Assembly (NCBI GenBank): GCA_963797175.1
Contig: CAWCOL010000007.1
Coordinates: 296,210-360,209, forward strand
Source of the DNA: DATLLN01 sp963797175
Lineage (GTDB): Bacteria; Actinomycetota; Thermoleophilia; Gaiellales; JAICJC01
Length of the DNA stretch: 64,000 nt
Direction: 5' to 3'
Shown here: positions 26,042 through 34,202 of the stretch, piece after piece
How positions within the stretch are numbered: position 1 is the first letter of the stretch
How the letters are laid out: every line of letters starts with the position of its first letter
Program-made: the position numbers and the translations under genes
Notes under the pieces: model-generated
Database searches by the model: none
What the model saw: the letters and a program-made list of their open reading frames with translations, nothing else
Told to the model about the DNA's origin: nothing

Positions 26042-26517
26042 ACGCACGCCTGGGGCGCGCCGATCACGGGGTACCACGCCCGCAGCACCACGTTGCCCGG
26101 CACCAGCCGTGGCTCGTGCGACGCCAGGTCGGGCTCGACGACGCCGACCACGACCCGGCCGGTCGCGGCCTCACGCAGCCCCAGCAGGTTCGTCCGCTCG
26201 GCCTCGCCGAGGTAGAAGGCGGCCAGCGCCAGCGCCGCGAGCAGCGGATTGCCGTCGCGGCGGGCGTAGCCGAGCAGCGCGTGCGCCCGGTCGGCCGCGT
26301 CCGCGACCAGTGCCGCGGCCTCGGGGGACGGATGGCCGGAGCGATGGCGCGGCGCCGCCAGACCGTGGGGGTGGTCGAACACGGCCGCGGCCGGCTGGCC
26401 GCTGACCGGGAAGTGCCCGGGCTGCGAGAGGTGCTCGATCGCCGGGTGCAGTTCGCAGGTGAGGGCGACGGTGCGCTCGAGGATCGCGGCCGCCAGCCGG
26501 TCGGCGTCGTCGGTCAT
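26014..26517 (-). CDS. Hypothetical protein
   Basis: 167 residues, soluble, no family recognised. It begins MTDDADRLAAAILERTVALT and contains several His residues in the first half (HPAIEHLSQPGHF, DHPHGLAAPRHRSGH), then an Ala/Leu-rich helix pair and a beta-rich C-terminus (VVVGVVEPDLASHEPRLVPG). Gene status is supported by a TACGCT box 8 nt before the ATG and by coding-like third-position GC. Overlaps the exonuclease gene by 28 bp at the 3' end and is divergent from the kinase gene. Confidence 0.55.
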   Translation of the reverse strand: MTDDADRLAAAILERTVALTCELHPAIEHLSQPGHFPVSGQPAAAVFDHPHGLAAPRHRSGHPSPEAAALVADAADRAHALLGYARRDGNPLLAALALAAFYLGEAERTNLLGLREAATGRVVVGVVEPDLASHEPRLVPGNVVLRAWYPVIGAPQACVQLRFPEEA

Positions 26518-26525
26518 GACGGTGC

Positions 26526-26531
26526 AGCGTA
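26526..26531 (-). promoter_or_regulatory. -10 box of the hypothetical gene
   Basis: TACGCT on the minus strand, 8 nt before the ATG at 26517. Confidence 0.35.
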
Positions 26532-26602
26532 TCGGGGCGGTTGGCCTCGATCCGGCGAGGGAGGATCGGGAACGGGCCGCCGGCTGTGTCAGAGTGTCGG
26601 GC

Positions 26603-28012
26603 GTGACAGGTCCCGCGATCCCGTGGACGCTCCCCGCCTCCGGCCCCCGCCGGCAGGTGTACGCGGGGCTGGCCAGCGTCGGCGCACTGGTCGTCGTCAC
26701 GCTGGCGATCGCGGCGCTGAAGCCGTTCGTACCGGTGATCAGCCTCGGCATCCTCTACGTGTTCGCGGTGCTGCCGGTGGCCGTGCTGTTCGGCGCGCGC
26801 TACGCCGTCCCGGTCTCGATCGCGGGGATGCTCGCGTTCAACTGGTTCTTCCTGCCCCCGATCCACACCTTCACCCTCCAGGACTCCGAGAACTGGTTCG
26901 CGCTGGCCGTGTACGTGGTCACGGCGCTGGTCGTGAGCGAGCTGGCCGCCCGGGCCCGGCGCCGCGCGACCGAGGCGGAGCAGCGCGGCACGGAGATGGC
27001 GCTGCTCGCCGAGATCGCGACGTCGCTGCTTCAGGGCACCGAGGTCGCGGCCGAGCTGGAGTCGATCAACCGCCGGGTGGCGGACGTCCTGCACGCCCGG
27101 TCGGCCTCGATCGTGCTCGGTGGCGGCGACGAGGCCGCGGCGGTGGCCGCGCCGATCGAGCTACGCGCCGGCAACCGCCACGTCGGCACGCTGACGCTGC
27201 TCGAGGGCAGCGAGGCGAGCCTCGCCACGCGCCGCCGGCTGCTCCCCGGCCTCGCCTCGCTGCTGGCCGTCGCAGTCGATCGCGAGCGCCTCGCCGCGGA
27301 GGCGTTCGATGCCGAGGCGCTGCGCCGCAGCGACACGATCAAGACCGCCGTGCTGCGCGCCGTCAGCCACGACCTGCGCTCGCCGCTGACGGCCATCCGC
27401 GCCGCCAGCGACGGCCTCGCGGACGCCTCGCTGTCGCTCACCGAGGACGATCGCCAGGAGCTGTTCGACACGATCCAGGTCGAGGTGCGCCGCCTGGAGC
27501 GGGTGGTGGACGACCTGCTCGCGCTCTCGCGCCTCCAGGCCGGCGCGGTCGAGCCGCGGCTCGAGGTGTGGACGGTCGAGGAGCTCGTGTTCCGTGCCCT
27601 GGACGAGGTCGGCGACGTCGAGGGGCGGGTCGGCGCGACCGTCCCCGACGACGTGCCGCCCGTGCATGTGGACGCCGTCCAGATCCAGCGCATCCTCGTC
27701 AACCTGCTGGACAACGCGCTCAAGTTCTCACCGCCGGGCAGCCCGGTCACGGTGCGCGTCACCCGCACCCGCAAGGAGGTGATCGTGCGCGTCACCGACC
27801 AGGGCCGCGGCCTCGCCGAGAGCGAGCTGGAGCACGTCTTCGAGCCCTTCTACCGGGGAGCGCCGGCGCAGGACCGCACGGGCACCGGCCTCGGCCTCGC
27901 GATCGCCCGCGGATTCGCCGAGGCCAACGGCGGGCGGCTGTGGGCCGAGTCGCGGAGCGGGCAGGGCGCGTCGTTCGCCCTGGCGCTGCCGGCCGAGGAG
28001 GCGCCCGAGTGA
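26603..28012 (+). CDS. kdpD: KdpD-type sensor histidine kinase, C-terminal half only
   Basis: 469 residues. Four TM segments of the DUF4118 type (about 18-115, including AGMLAFNWFFLPPIHTFTLQ), a GAF-like domain (about 130-235), HisKA with the phospho-acceptor His256 in VSHDLRSPLTAI, and HATPase with N-box NLLDNALKFS and G-box TGTGLGLAIARGF. This matches the C-terminal half of E. coli-type KdpD. The N-terminal ATP-binding/Usp module is missing here and is encoded separately at 34203. The start is the GTG at 26603; further upstream the reading is not protein-like. Its stop overlaps the GTG of kdpE (GTGA). Confidence 0.88.
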   Translation: MTGPAIPWTLPASGPRRQVYAGLASVGALVVVTLAIAALKPFVPVISLGILYVFAVLPVAVLFGARYAVPVSIAGMLAFNWFFLPPIHTFTLQDSENWFALAVYVVTALVVSELAARARRRATEAEQRGTEMALLAEIATSLLQGTEVAAELESINRRVADVLHARSASIVLGGGDEAAAVAAPIELRAGNRHVGTLTLLEGSEASLATRRRLLPGLASLLAVAVDRERLAAEAFDAEALRRSDTIKTAVLRAVSHDLRSPLTAIRAASDGLADASLSLTEDDRQELFDTIQVEVRRLERVVDDLLALSRLQAGAVEPRLEVWTVEELVFRALDEVGDVEGRVGATVPDDVPPVHVDAVQIQRILVNLLDNALKFSPPGSPVTVRVTRTRKEVIVRVTDQGRGLAESELEHVFEPFYRGAPAQDRTGTGLGLAIARGFAEANGGRLWAESRSGQGASFALALPAEEAPE

Positions 28013-28707
28013 GCCTCGGCGCGATCCTGGTGGTGGACGACGAGCCGCAGATCCTGCGCGCCCTGACCACCAACCTGCGGGGCGCCGGCTACGAGGTGTT
28101 GCGGGCGGCGACCGCCGAGCAGGCGCTGGCCGAGGCGGCGATGAGGCCGCCGGACGCGGTCGTGCTCGACCTGATCCTGCCGGACGGGTCCGGCGTGGAC
28201 GTCTGCCGGGAGCTGCGCACGTGGACCGAGGTGCCGATCGTGATCCTCTCCGCGGTGGGCGAGGAGGAGCAGAAGGTGCAGGCGCTCGACGCGGGCGCGG
28301 ACGACTACGTGACCAAGCCGTTCGGCATGGAGGAGCTGCTGGCGCGCCTGCGGGCGGCGATGCGCCGGGCGCAGCCGCGGCCCGAGGAGCCGATCGCGAT
28401 CGGCCGGGTCTCGATCGACCTCGAGCGGCACCTGGTGACGGTGGACGGCGAGCCGGTGCAGCTGTCGCGGATCGAGTTCGACCTGCTTTCGCTGCTGGCC
28501 CGCAACGAAGGCAAGCTGCTCACCCACCGCGCGATCCTGCGGGAGGTGTGGGGCCCCTCGTACCAGGTGGAGTCCCACTACCTGCACGTCTACATCTCGC
28601 GGTTGCGCCAGAAGATCGAGCCCGACCCGCGCCACCCGGCCTACCTGATCACGGAGCCGGGAGCGGGCTACCGGCTGGTGCGTCCGCACGCCGTGACGGA
28701 ATCGTGA
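28009..28707 (+). CDS. kdpE: KdpE response regulator
   Basis: 232 residues of the OmpR/PhoB family. Receiver domain ILVVDDEPQILRAL with phospho-acceptor Asp54 (VVLDLILPDG), Lys in VTKPFG, then a winged-helix DNA-binding domain (about 130-230) ending with VYISRLRQKIEPDP and the GAGYRLV strand. It pairs with the kinase gene it overlaps and is expected to activate the kdp structural genes. Phased TTGAG repeats upstream of the downstream operon are a plausible binding site. A similar single motif precedes the next gene. Confidence 0.9.
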   Translation: MSLGAILVVDDEPQILRALTTNLRGAGYEVLRAATAEQALAEAAMRPPDAVVLDLILPDGSGVDVCRELRTWTEVPIVILSAVGEEEQKVQALDAGADDYVTKPFGMEELLARLRAAMRRAQPRPEEPIAIGRVSIDLERHLVTVDGEPVQLSRIEFDLLSLLARNEGKLLTHRAILREVWGPSYQVESHYLHVYISRLRQKIEPDPRHPAYLITEPGAGYRLVRPHAVTES

Positions 28708-28714
28708 CGTTTCG

Positions 28715-28736
28715 TTGAGGCGCGCGGCCCTAGGCT
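28715..28736 (+). promoter_or_regulatory. TTGAG box and -10 upstream of the DUF4118-GAF gene
   Basis: TTGAG (28715-28719) and TAGGCT (28731-28736), whose first bases are 16 bp apart. The spacing is identical to that of the last TTGAG and TACGGT before the kdp leader. No -35 consensus is present, which fits activator-dependent transcription, perhaps by KdpE. Confidence 0.4.
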
Positions 28737-28746
28737 GAGGGGCGAG

Positions 28747-29487
28747 GTGCAGCCGATCGACCAGCGTCAGCGCGGGATGCCGCCCGAGACAGACCCCTTC
28801 GGCCGGGCGTTGAGCGGCATCATCCCGCCGATCGCCCTGCTGGCGGCGCTCTCGATCGTGCTCTTCCCGTTCCGCGACGACCTCGGCTCGGGCACGATCG
28901 CGTTGGTGCTGCTGCTGCCGCCGCTGCTGGCGACGATCGGCGGCCTGCGCGTCGCCCTGGGGATGGCCGCCCTCTGCGCGCTGACCTTCAACCTCGTCTT
29001 CACGCAGCCCTACGGCTCGCTGCGGATCGAGTCGTCGGAGAGCGTCGCCGCCTTCGTCATCTACCTGCTGGTGGCGTTCGTGGTGGCGCTGTTCTCGAGC
29101 CGGCTGCGCGACACCGAGCGCGCCGCCAACCGCCGCGCGATGGAGGCCGGGTTCCTGCACTCCGCGACCGTCGAGCTGCTGACCGCGGACGACCCGCTGC
29201 CCGCGCTCCGCCACGCGCTGGCCGGGCTGCGCGAGACGCTCGCCCTCATGGGGGTGCGCCTGCACGCGGAGGCCGCGGGGCTGGGCGCGGTTGACGAGTG
29301 CGCCGGCGCGATGCCGGCGGGGGAATCGGCCACATCGTTCCCGCTGCTGGGCGGAGGCTCGGCGCTGGGCGTGCTCGAGATCGCACCGGGCCGCGACGGC
29401 CTGACGGACGACGAGCGGCAGCTGCTCCAGGACTTCGCCGACCTGACGGCGATCGCGCTCGGCCACGCCCTCACGCGCACGGCCTGA
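28747..29487 (+). CDS. DUF4118-GAF membrane protein (kinase-less KdpD-like sensor)
   Basis: 246 residues. Residues about 20-118 form a four-helix DUF4118 membrane domain similar to that of KdpD (ALCALTFNLVFTQPYGSLRI). Residues about 130-245 are a GAF-like domain, with FADLTAIALGHAL at the end. No histidine, HATPase or other output domain follows, so it cannot signal by phosphorylation alone. It may form mixed assemblies with the kinase half encoded just upstream, or modulate KdpFABC directly. The start is the GTG at 28747, ten bases after TAGGCT. Lies between kdpE and the structural operon. Confidence 0.72.
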   Translation: MQPIDQRQRGMPPETDPFGRALSGIIPPIALLAALSIVLFPFRDDLGSGTIALVLLLPPLLATIGGLRVALGMAALCALTFNLVFTQPYGSLRIESSESVAAFVIYLLVAFVVALFSSRLRDTERAANRRAMEAGFLHSATVELLTADDPLPALRHALAGLRETLALMGVRLHAEAAGLGAVDECAGAMPAGESATSFPLLGGGSALGVLEIAPGRDGLTDDERQLLQDFADLTAIALGHALTRTA

Positions 29488-29506
29488 CCGCCTCCGTGAT
29501 GCGACG

Positions 29507-29560
29507 TTGAGGCCCGCGGGCGCAGCCTTGAGCGCCGGTTGAGCCGACCGCTCCTACGGT
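29507..29560 (+). promoter_or_regulatory. kdp promoter with three phased TTGAG repeats
   Basis: TTGAG occurs at 29507-29511, 29528-29532 and 29539-29543, that is with offsets of 21 and 11 bp, two and one helical turns. OmpR-family regulators bind direct repeats with about this spacing. The -10 is TACGGT (29555-29560), again 16 bp after the last TTGAG. No -35 consensus. Likely KdpE target and main kdp promoter. Confidence 0.5.
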
Positions 29561-29566
29561 GATCGC

Positions 29567-29608
29567 ATGCGACCACCGCTCTCACCGGCACCACGAAAGG
29601 CGACCTGA
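29567..29608 (+). CDS. Leaderless 13-aa leader peptide of the kdp operon (candidate)
   Basis: An ATG exactly 6 nt after the TACGGT box opens a 13-codon frame (MRPPLSPAPRKAT) whose TGA shares its A with the ATG of the next small gene (TGATG). Placement at the expected transcription start and perfect coupling to the next gene suggest it is translated. It is Pro/Arg-rich with two PP/SPAP runs, which could make ribosomes pause. No conservation data are available, so it could also be incidental. Confidence 0.4.
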   Translation: MRPPLSPAPRKAT

Positions 29609-29691
29609 TGTACGACGTCTACTCCATCCTTCTCATTGTTGTCTGCATAGGCGCGATGCTCGGCCTGGTCTGGGCACTGGAGCGTGTGTGA
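29608..29691 (+). CDS. Small membrane protein upstream of KdpF (27 aa)
   Basis: 27 residues, starting MYDVYSILLIVV and ending LVWALERV, essentially one TM helix. The start overlaps the leader stop, and its stop overlaps the kdpF start (TGATG). Size and position suggest a KdpF-like accessory peptide, but it differs from KdpF in its acidic start and its ALERV end. Too short for most gene finders. Confidence 0.6.
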   Translation: MYDVYSILLIVVCIGAMLGLVWALERV

Positions 29692-29780
29692 TGAGCGCCG
29701 GTAACGCCTTCGGCCTGATCGTCTCGCTGCTCGCCTTCGCCTACCTGTGTTACGCGCTGTTCCGGGGTGAGAAGCTGTGA
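29691..29780 (+). CDS. kdpF: K(+)-transporting ATPase subunit KdpF
   Basis: 29 residues with one TM helix (GLIVSLLAFAYLCYALF) and the basic end RGEKL. Length and layout match KdpF, the small subunit that stabilises the KdpFABC complex. Start and stop overlap its neighbours, and its stop codon overlaps the GTG of kdpA. Confidence 0.85.
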   Translation: MSAGNAFGLIVSLLAFAYLCYALFRGEKL

Positions 29781-31507
29781 CCCCCCAGGGTGTGCTGCAG
29801 ATCAGCGCGTTCGTCGCCGTCCTGGTCGTGGCCGCACGCCTGCTCGGGAACTACATGTACTGGGTGTACTTCTCGCCCGGGGTGCGCTCGACGCGGATCC
29901 TCGGCGCCGGCGAGCGCGGACTGCTCCGGATGCTTGGCTATCGCGAGGGCGAGGAGGAGCAGGACTGGCGTTCGTATGCCAGAAGCATCGTCGTCTTCAG
30001 CCTCGTGTTCGTCCTGGTGCTGTACCTCCAGCTGCGGATCCAGGGCCACCTGCCGCTGAACCCCGACGGGATGAAGGGCGTCGATCCCGGCCTGGCGTTC
30101 AACACGGCGACCAGCTTCCTCACCAACACCAACTGGCAGTACTACCTGGGCGAGACGACGATGTCGTACCTCACCCAGATGGCCGGGCTCGCGGTGCAGA
30201 ACTTCGTCTCCGCGGCGGCCGGCATGGCGGTGCTCGCGGCGGTCGTGCGCGGCTTCTCGAAGCGGAACATGCACACGCTGGGGAACTTCTGGGTCGACCT
30301 CTACCGGTCGCTCGCCTACCTGCTCGTCCCCCTGGCGATCGTCGGCGCGATCGTGCTGATCTCGCAGGGTGCGGCGCAGACGTTCTCGGGGCACGCCGTC
30401 GCGCACACGTTGCAGGGCGGCACCCAGGAGATCGCCCGGGGGCCGGTCGCGTCGCAGATCGCGATCAAGCATCTGGGGACGAACGGCGGCGGCTTCTTCA
30501 ACGCCAACTCCGCCGCCCCACTCGAGAGCCCCTCGGCCTTCACCGGCTACTTCGAGCTCTTCATGGAGCTGCTGATCCCGATCGCCTCGGTCTTCATGTT
30601 CGGCCGGGCGATCGAGTCGATGCGCAACGCCTGGATGATCTTCGCCGCGATGTTCGCGATGTTCGCCGTCGCCGTGGTCATCGTGCTGGCGGCCGAGCAG
30701 CGTCCGACGGCGGTGCTGAGCAAGGCCGGCGTGGATACCGCCGCCGGCAGCAGCCAGAGCGGGGGCAACATGATGGGCAAGGAGACCCGCTACGGCATCG
30801 CCGAGACGAGCGTCTTCGCGGTCGGCACCACGATGACGTCCACGGGCGCCGTCGTCTCCAGCCACGACTCCTTCTCGCCCGTCGGCGGCGGCACGCTGAT
30901 CACGGACATCTTCATCGGCGAGGTCGTCTTCGGCGGCGTCGGCGTGGGAATGAACGGCATCCTGCTCTACATCATCATCGCCGTGTTCATCGCGGGCCTG
31001 ATGGTGGGCAGAACGCCCGAGTACCTGGGCAAGAAGATCGGAGCGCGCGAGGTCAAGCTGGCAACCGTCGGCACCGTGCTCGTCCCGATCATGGTGCTGG
31101 TGATGACCGCGATCGCCGTGGTCACCCACGCCGGGCTGATCTCGATGTACAACACCGGCGCGCACGGGTTCAGCGAGGCGCTCTACGCCTACACCTCGCA
31201 GGACAACAACAACGGCAGCGCGTTCGCGGGCTACACCGGCGGAGCCGGGTACAACCTGGCCAACTACATGGGCGGCACGGGGATGCTGATCGGCCGCTTC
31301 GTCACCATCATCGCGACGCTCGCCGTCGCCGGCTCGCTGGCCGGGAAGCGCGTGCACCCGGCGTCGGCGGGCACGTTCCGCACCGACACGCCCATGTTCC
31401 CGGTGCTGCTGACCGGGGTCGTCATCCTCGTCTCCGCGCTCACCATCCTCCCGGCGCTCTCGCTGGGACCGCTGGTCGAGGCGCTCTCCAACGGGAGGTT
31501 GTTCTGA
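29777..31507 (+). CDS. kdpA: K(+)-transporting ATPase subunit KdpA
   Basis: 576 residues, multi-pass potassium channel-like subunit that selects and passes K+. Family segments are clear: NTATSFLTNTNWQYYLGE, the selectivity region GTNGGGFFNANSAAPLESP, and TPEYLGKKIGAREVKLA in the second half. Length is normal for the family. The GTG at 29777 overlaps the kdpF stop. The next gene is kdpC, not kdpB as in most kdp operons. Confidence 0.96.
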   Translation: MTPQGVLQISAFVAVLVVAARLLGNYMYWVYFSPGVRSTRILGAGERGLLRMLGYREGEEEQDWRSYARSIVVFSLVFVLVLYLQLRIQGHLPLNPDGMKGVDPGLAFNTATSFLTNTNWQYYLGETTMSYLTQMAGLAVQNFVSAAAGMAVLAAVVRGFSKRNMHTLGNFWVDLYRSLAYLLVPLAIVGAIVLISQGAAQTFSGHAVAHTLQGGTQEIARGPVASQIAIKHLGTNGGGFFNANSAAPLESPSAFTGYFELFMELLIPIASVFMFGRAIESMRNAWMIFAAMFAMFAVAVVIVLAAEQRPTAVLSKAGVDTAAGSSQSGGNMMGKETRYGIAETSVFAVGTTMTSTGAVVSSHDSFSPVGGGTLITDIFIGEVVFGGVGVGMNGILLYIIIAVFIAGLMVGRTPEYLGKKIGAREVKLATVGTVLVPIMVLVMTAIAVVTHAGLISMYNTGAHGFSEALYAYTSQDNNNGSAFAGYTGGAGYNLANYMGGTGMLIGRFVTIIATLAVAGSLAGKRVHPASAGTFRTDTPMFPVLLTGVVILVSALTILPALSLGPLVEALSNGRLF

Positions 31508-32088
31508 TGCGGCGCGAACTGCTGCGATCGCTGATCGTGGTCGTGCTCTCGATCGCGGTGCTCGGCATCGCCTACCCCGTCATCATGACCGGCTTCGCGC
31601 AGCTCGCGTTCGCCGGCAAGGCGGACGGCAGCCTGATCAGCCAGGGCGGCCACACGGTCGGATCGGCGCTGATCGCCCAGTCGTTCACGGGCCCGGGGTA
31701 CTTCCACCCGCGACCGTCCGCCGTCGACTACAACGCGATGGGCACCGGCGGGTCGAACCTGGGCCCCAACAGCAGGGACAACTACGACCAGGTCGAGAAG
31801 GACCTGCGGGCGGTGCTGAAGCTCGAGGGCCCCTACAACCCCGGCCTGACGGCGGCGGGCGTGCCCGTCGATGCGGTCACGTCGTCGTTCTCCGGCGTCG
31901 ATCCGCAGATCTCGATCGCCTACGCGCACCTGCAGGCGGCCCGCATCGCGGCCGTCCGCGGCCTCCCGCTCGGCACCGTCGAGCACCTCATCTCCCAGAA
32001 CACCGACGGGCGCTTCCTGGGCCTCTTCGGAGAGTCCGGCGTCAACGTCCTGCGGCTCAACCTCGCACTCGATCGGAACGCCTCATGA
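31507..32088 (+). CDS. kdpC: K(+)-transporting ATPase subunit KdpC
   Basis: 193 residues with one N-terminal TM helix (LRSLIVVVLSIAVLGIAYPV) and an extracytoplasmic domain carrying the family motifs SFTGPGYFHPRPSAVDYNA, GGSNLGPNSRDN and VTSSFSGVDPQIS. KdpC holds the complex together and may assist K+ delivery. It starts one base into the kdpA stop (TGATG) and overlaps kdpB by ATGA. Its place before kdpB is unusual. Confidence 0.95.
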   Translation: MRRELLRSLIVVVLSIAVLGIAYPVIMTGFAQLAFAGKADGSLISQGGHTVGSALIAQSFTGPGYFHPRPSAVDYNAMGTGGSNLGPNSRDNYDQVEKDLRAVLKLEGPYNPGLTAAGVPVDAVTSSFSGVDPQISIAYAHLQAARIAAVRGLPLGTVEHLISQNTDGRFLGLFGESGVNVLRLNLALDRNAS

Positions 32089-34193
32089 GCACCCAGCTGC
32101 ACGAACCCTCCCTGCCCGGCCCCGATGTCGCACCGCGCGGCAGGCCGTCGGCCAACCTGTTCACGCGGGAGCTCGCGGCCCAGGCCGTCTGGGGCTCGTT
32201 CCGGAAGCTCAGCCCGCGCTACCAGGCGCACAACCCGGTGATGTTCATCGTCGAGATGGGATCGATCATCACCACCGGCATCGCCGTGATCGCGGTGGTG
32301 CAGGGTCAGGGATCGACGCTCTGGTTCACGACCGTGATCGCGATCTGGCTGTGGCTGACCGTCCTGTTCGCCAACTTCGCCGAGGCGATCGCCGAGGGGC
32401 GGGGCAAGGCGCAGGCGGACGCGCTGCGCGCGACCCGGACGACCACCCTGGCGCATCGCCGCACCGCGAGCGGCTCGATCGAGGAGGTCGCGGCCCCCGA
32501 CCTGCAGCGCGGCGACACCGTCCTCGTCTCCGCCGGTGAGGTGATCCCCGCCGACGGCGACGTGATCGAGGGCGCCGGGTCGGTGGACGAGTCCGCCATC
32601 ACCGGTGAGTCCGCCCCGGTCATCCGCGAGTCGGGCGGCGACCGCTCCGCGGTCACCGGCGGCACGCGGCTCCTGTCCGACCAGCTCGTCATCCAGGTCA
32701 CGCAGGAGCCGGGGCACTCGTTCCTCGACCGCATGATCTCGCTGGTGGAGGGCGCCGAGCGGCGCAAGACGCCGAACGAGATCGCGCTCAACATCCTGCT
32801 CGCCGGGATGACGATCGTCTTCCTCGCAGCCACCGCCACCCTGGCGCCGTTCGCGGCGTACGCCGACAGCCCGCAGTCCACCACCGTGCTGATCGCCCTG
32901 CTGGTGGCGCTGATCCCGACCACGATCGGCGCCCTGCTCTCGGCGATCGGCATCGCCGGGATGGACCGGCTGGTGCGCCGCAACGTGCTGGCCATGTCCG
33001 GCCGCGCCGTCGAGGCGTCCGGCGACATCGACGTGCTGCTGCTCGACAAGACCGGCACCATCACCCTCGGCAACCGCCAGGCGTCCGAGTTCATCCCGGC
33101 GCCCGGGGTCGACGAGCACGACATGGCCGAGGCGGCGCAGCTCGCGTCGCTGGCGGACGAGACGCCGGAGGGCCGCTCGATCGTCGTGCTGGCGAAGGGG
33201 TTCGGCATCCGCGAGCACGAGCTGAGCAAGGTCGAGGCGGACTTCATCCCGTTCACCGCCCAGACGCGGATGAGCGGGGTGGACATGGACGGCCACCAGA
33301 TCCGCAAGGGCGCCCCGGATGCGGTGAAGCAGTTCGTCGAGGCCATCGGCGGCCGGATGCCCGCTGAGGTGGACGCGGCCGTGCACCGGGTCGCATCCAG
33401 CGGCGGCACGCCGCTCGTCGTCGCTCGCGACAACTGGGTGCTGGGCGTGATCCACCTCAAGGACATCGTCAAGGGCGGCATCAACGAGCGTTTCCAGGAG
33501 CTGCGGCGGATGGGCATCCGCACCGTCATGATCACCGGCGACAACCCGGTCACCGCGGCCGTGATCGCGGGCGAGTCCGGCGTGGACGACTTCCTGGCCG
33601 AGGCGACCCCGGAGGCCAAGCTTGCGCTGATCAAGGAGGAGCAGGGCAAGGGGCGGATGGTCGCGATGACCGGCGACGGCACGAACGACGCGCCCGCGCT
33701 GGCCCAGGCGGACGTCGGCGTGGCCATGAACACCGGCACGCAGGCGGCCAAGGAGGCCGGCAACATGATCGACCTCGACTCCAACCCGACCAAGCTGATC
33801 GAGATCGTCGAGGTGGGCAAGCAGCTCCTGATCACCCGCGGCGCCCTGACCACGTTCTCGATCGCGAACGACGTCTCCAAGTACTTCGCGATCCTGCCGG
33901 CGATGTTCGCGTTCGCCTACGCCCCCAAGCCGGGCGAGCACGGCCCGCTGTGGTCGCTGAACGTGATGCAGCTGGGCACGCCCCGCAGCGCCATCATCTC
34001 GGCGATCATCTTCAACGCGCTGGTGATCCCGTGCCTGATCCCGCTCGCCCTGCGCGGCGTGCGCTACCGGGCTGTGGGTGCGACCGCGCTGCTGCGGCGC
34101 AACCTGCTGATCTACGGGCTGGGCGGCATCATCCTGCCCTTCCCGGCGATCAAGCTGATCGACCTCGTCGTCCACAACGTGCTCGGGGCGTAG
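32085..34193 (+). CDS. kdpB: K(+)-transporting P-type ATPase subunit KdpB
   Basis: 702 residues, P-type ATPase subunit. Actuator TGES (AITGESAPVIRESGG), phosphorylation loop with Asp321 in LLLDKTGTITLGNRQ, nucleotide domain KGAPDAVKQF, and hinge GDGTNDAPALAQADVG are all intact. Membrane segments are where expected. The serine after TGES that is phosphorylated for regulation in E. coli KdpB has no certain counterpart that I can place. Overlaps kdpC by 4 bp. Its stop codon is part of a -10 box for the next gene. Confidence 0.96.
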   Translation: MSTQLHEPSLPGPDVAPRGRPSANLFTRELAAQAVWGSFRKLSPRYQAHNPVMFIVEMGSIITTGIAVIAVVQGQGSTLWFTTVIAIWLWLTVLFANFAEAIAEGRGKAQADALRATRTTTLAHRRTASGSIEEVAAPDLQRGDTVLVSAGEVIPADGDVIEGAGSVDESAITGESAPVIRESGGDRSAVTGGTRLLSDQLVIQVTQEPGHSFLDRMISLVEGAERRKTPNEIALNILLAGMTIVFLAATATLAPFAAYADSPQSTTVLIALLVALIPTTIGALLSAIGIAGMDRLVRRNVLAMSGRAVEASGDIDVLLLDKTGTITLGNRQASEFIPAPGVDEHDMAEAAQLASLADETPEGRSIVVLAKGFGIREHELSKVEADFIPFTAQTRMSGVDMDGHQIRKGAPDAVKQFVEAIGGRMPAEVDAAVHRVASSGGTPLVVARDNWVLGVIHLKDIVKGGINERFQELRRMGIRTVMITGDNPVTAAVIAGESGVDDFLAEATPEAKLALIKEEQGKGRMVAMTGDGTNDAPALAQADVGVAMNTGTQAAKEAGNMIDLDSNPTKLIEIVEVGKQLLITRGALTTFSIANDVSKYFAILPAMFAFAYAPKPGEHGPLWSLNVMQLGTPRSAIISAIIFNALVIPCLIPLALRGVRYRAVGATALLRRNLLIYGLGGIILPFPAIKLIDLVVHNVLGA

Positions 34194-34196
34194 CAT
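34191..34196 (+). promoter_or_regulatory. -10 box embedded in the kdpB stop codon
   Basis: TAGCAT, whose TAG is the kdpB stop, followed after 6 nt by the ATG of the KdpD N-terminal module. Suggests that this gene also has its own leaderless transcript. Confidence 0.4.
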
Positions 34197-34202
34197 CCGG
34201 CC

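Noticed and set aside
29567..29780. Reading this stretch as a single protein from 29559
   Set aside because: That frame starts at a poor codon and contains the real KdpF only at its end; the chain of three small overlapping frames explains the DNA better.
32085..34193. Other P-type ATPase (heavy metal) instead of KdpB
   Set aside because: The neighbours kdpA and kdpC, the length of 702 residues and the KdpB-type hinge and membrane segments settle it.
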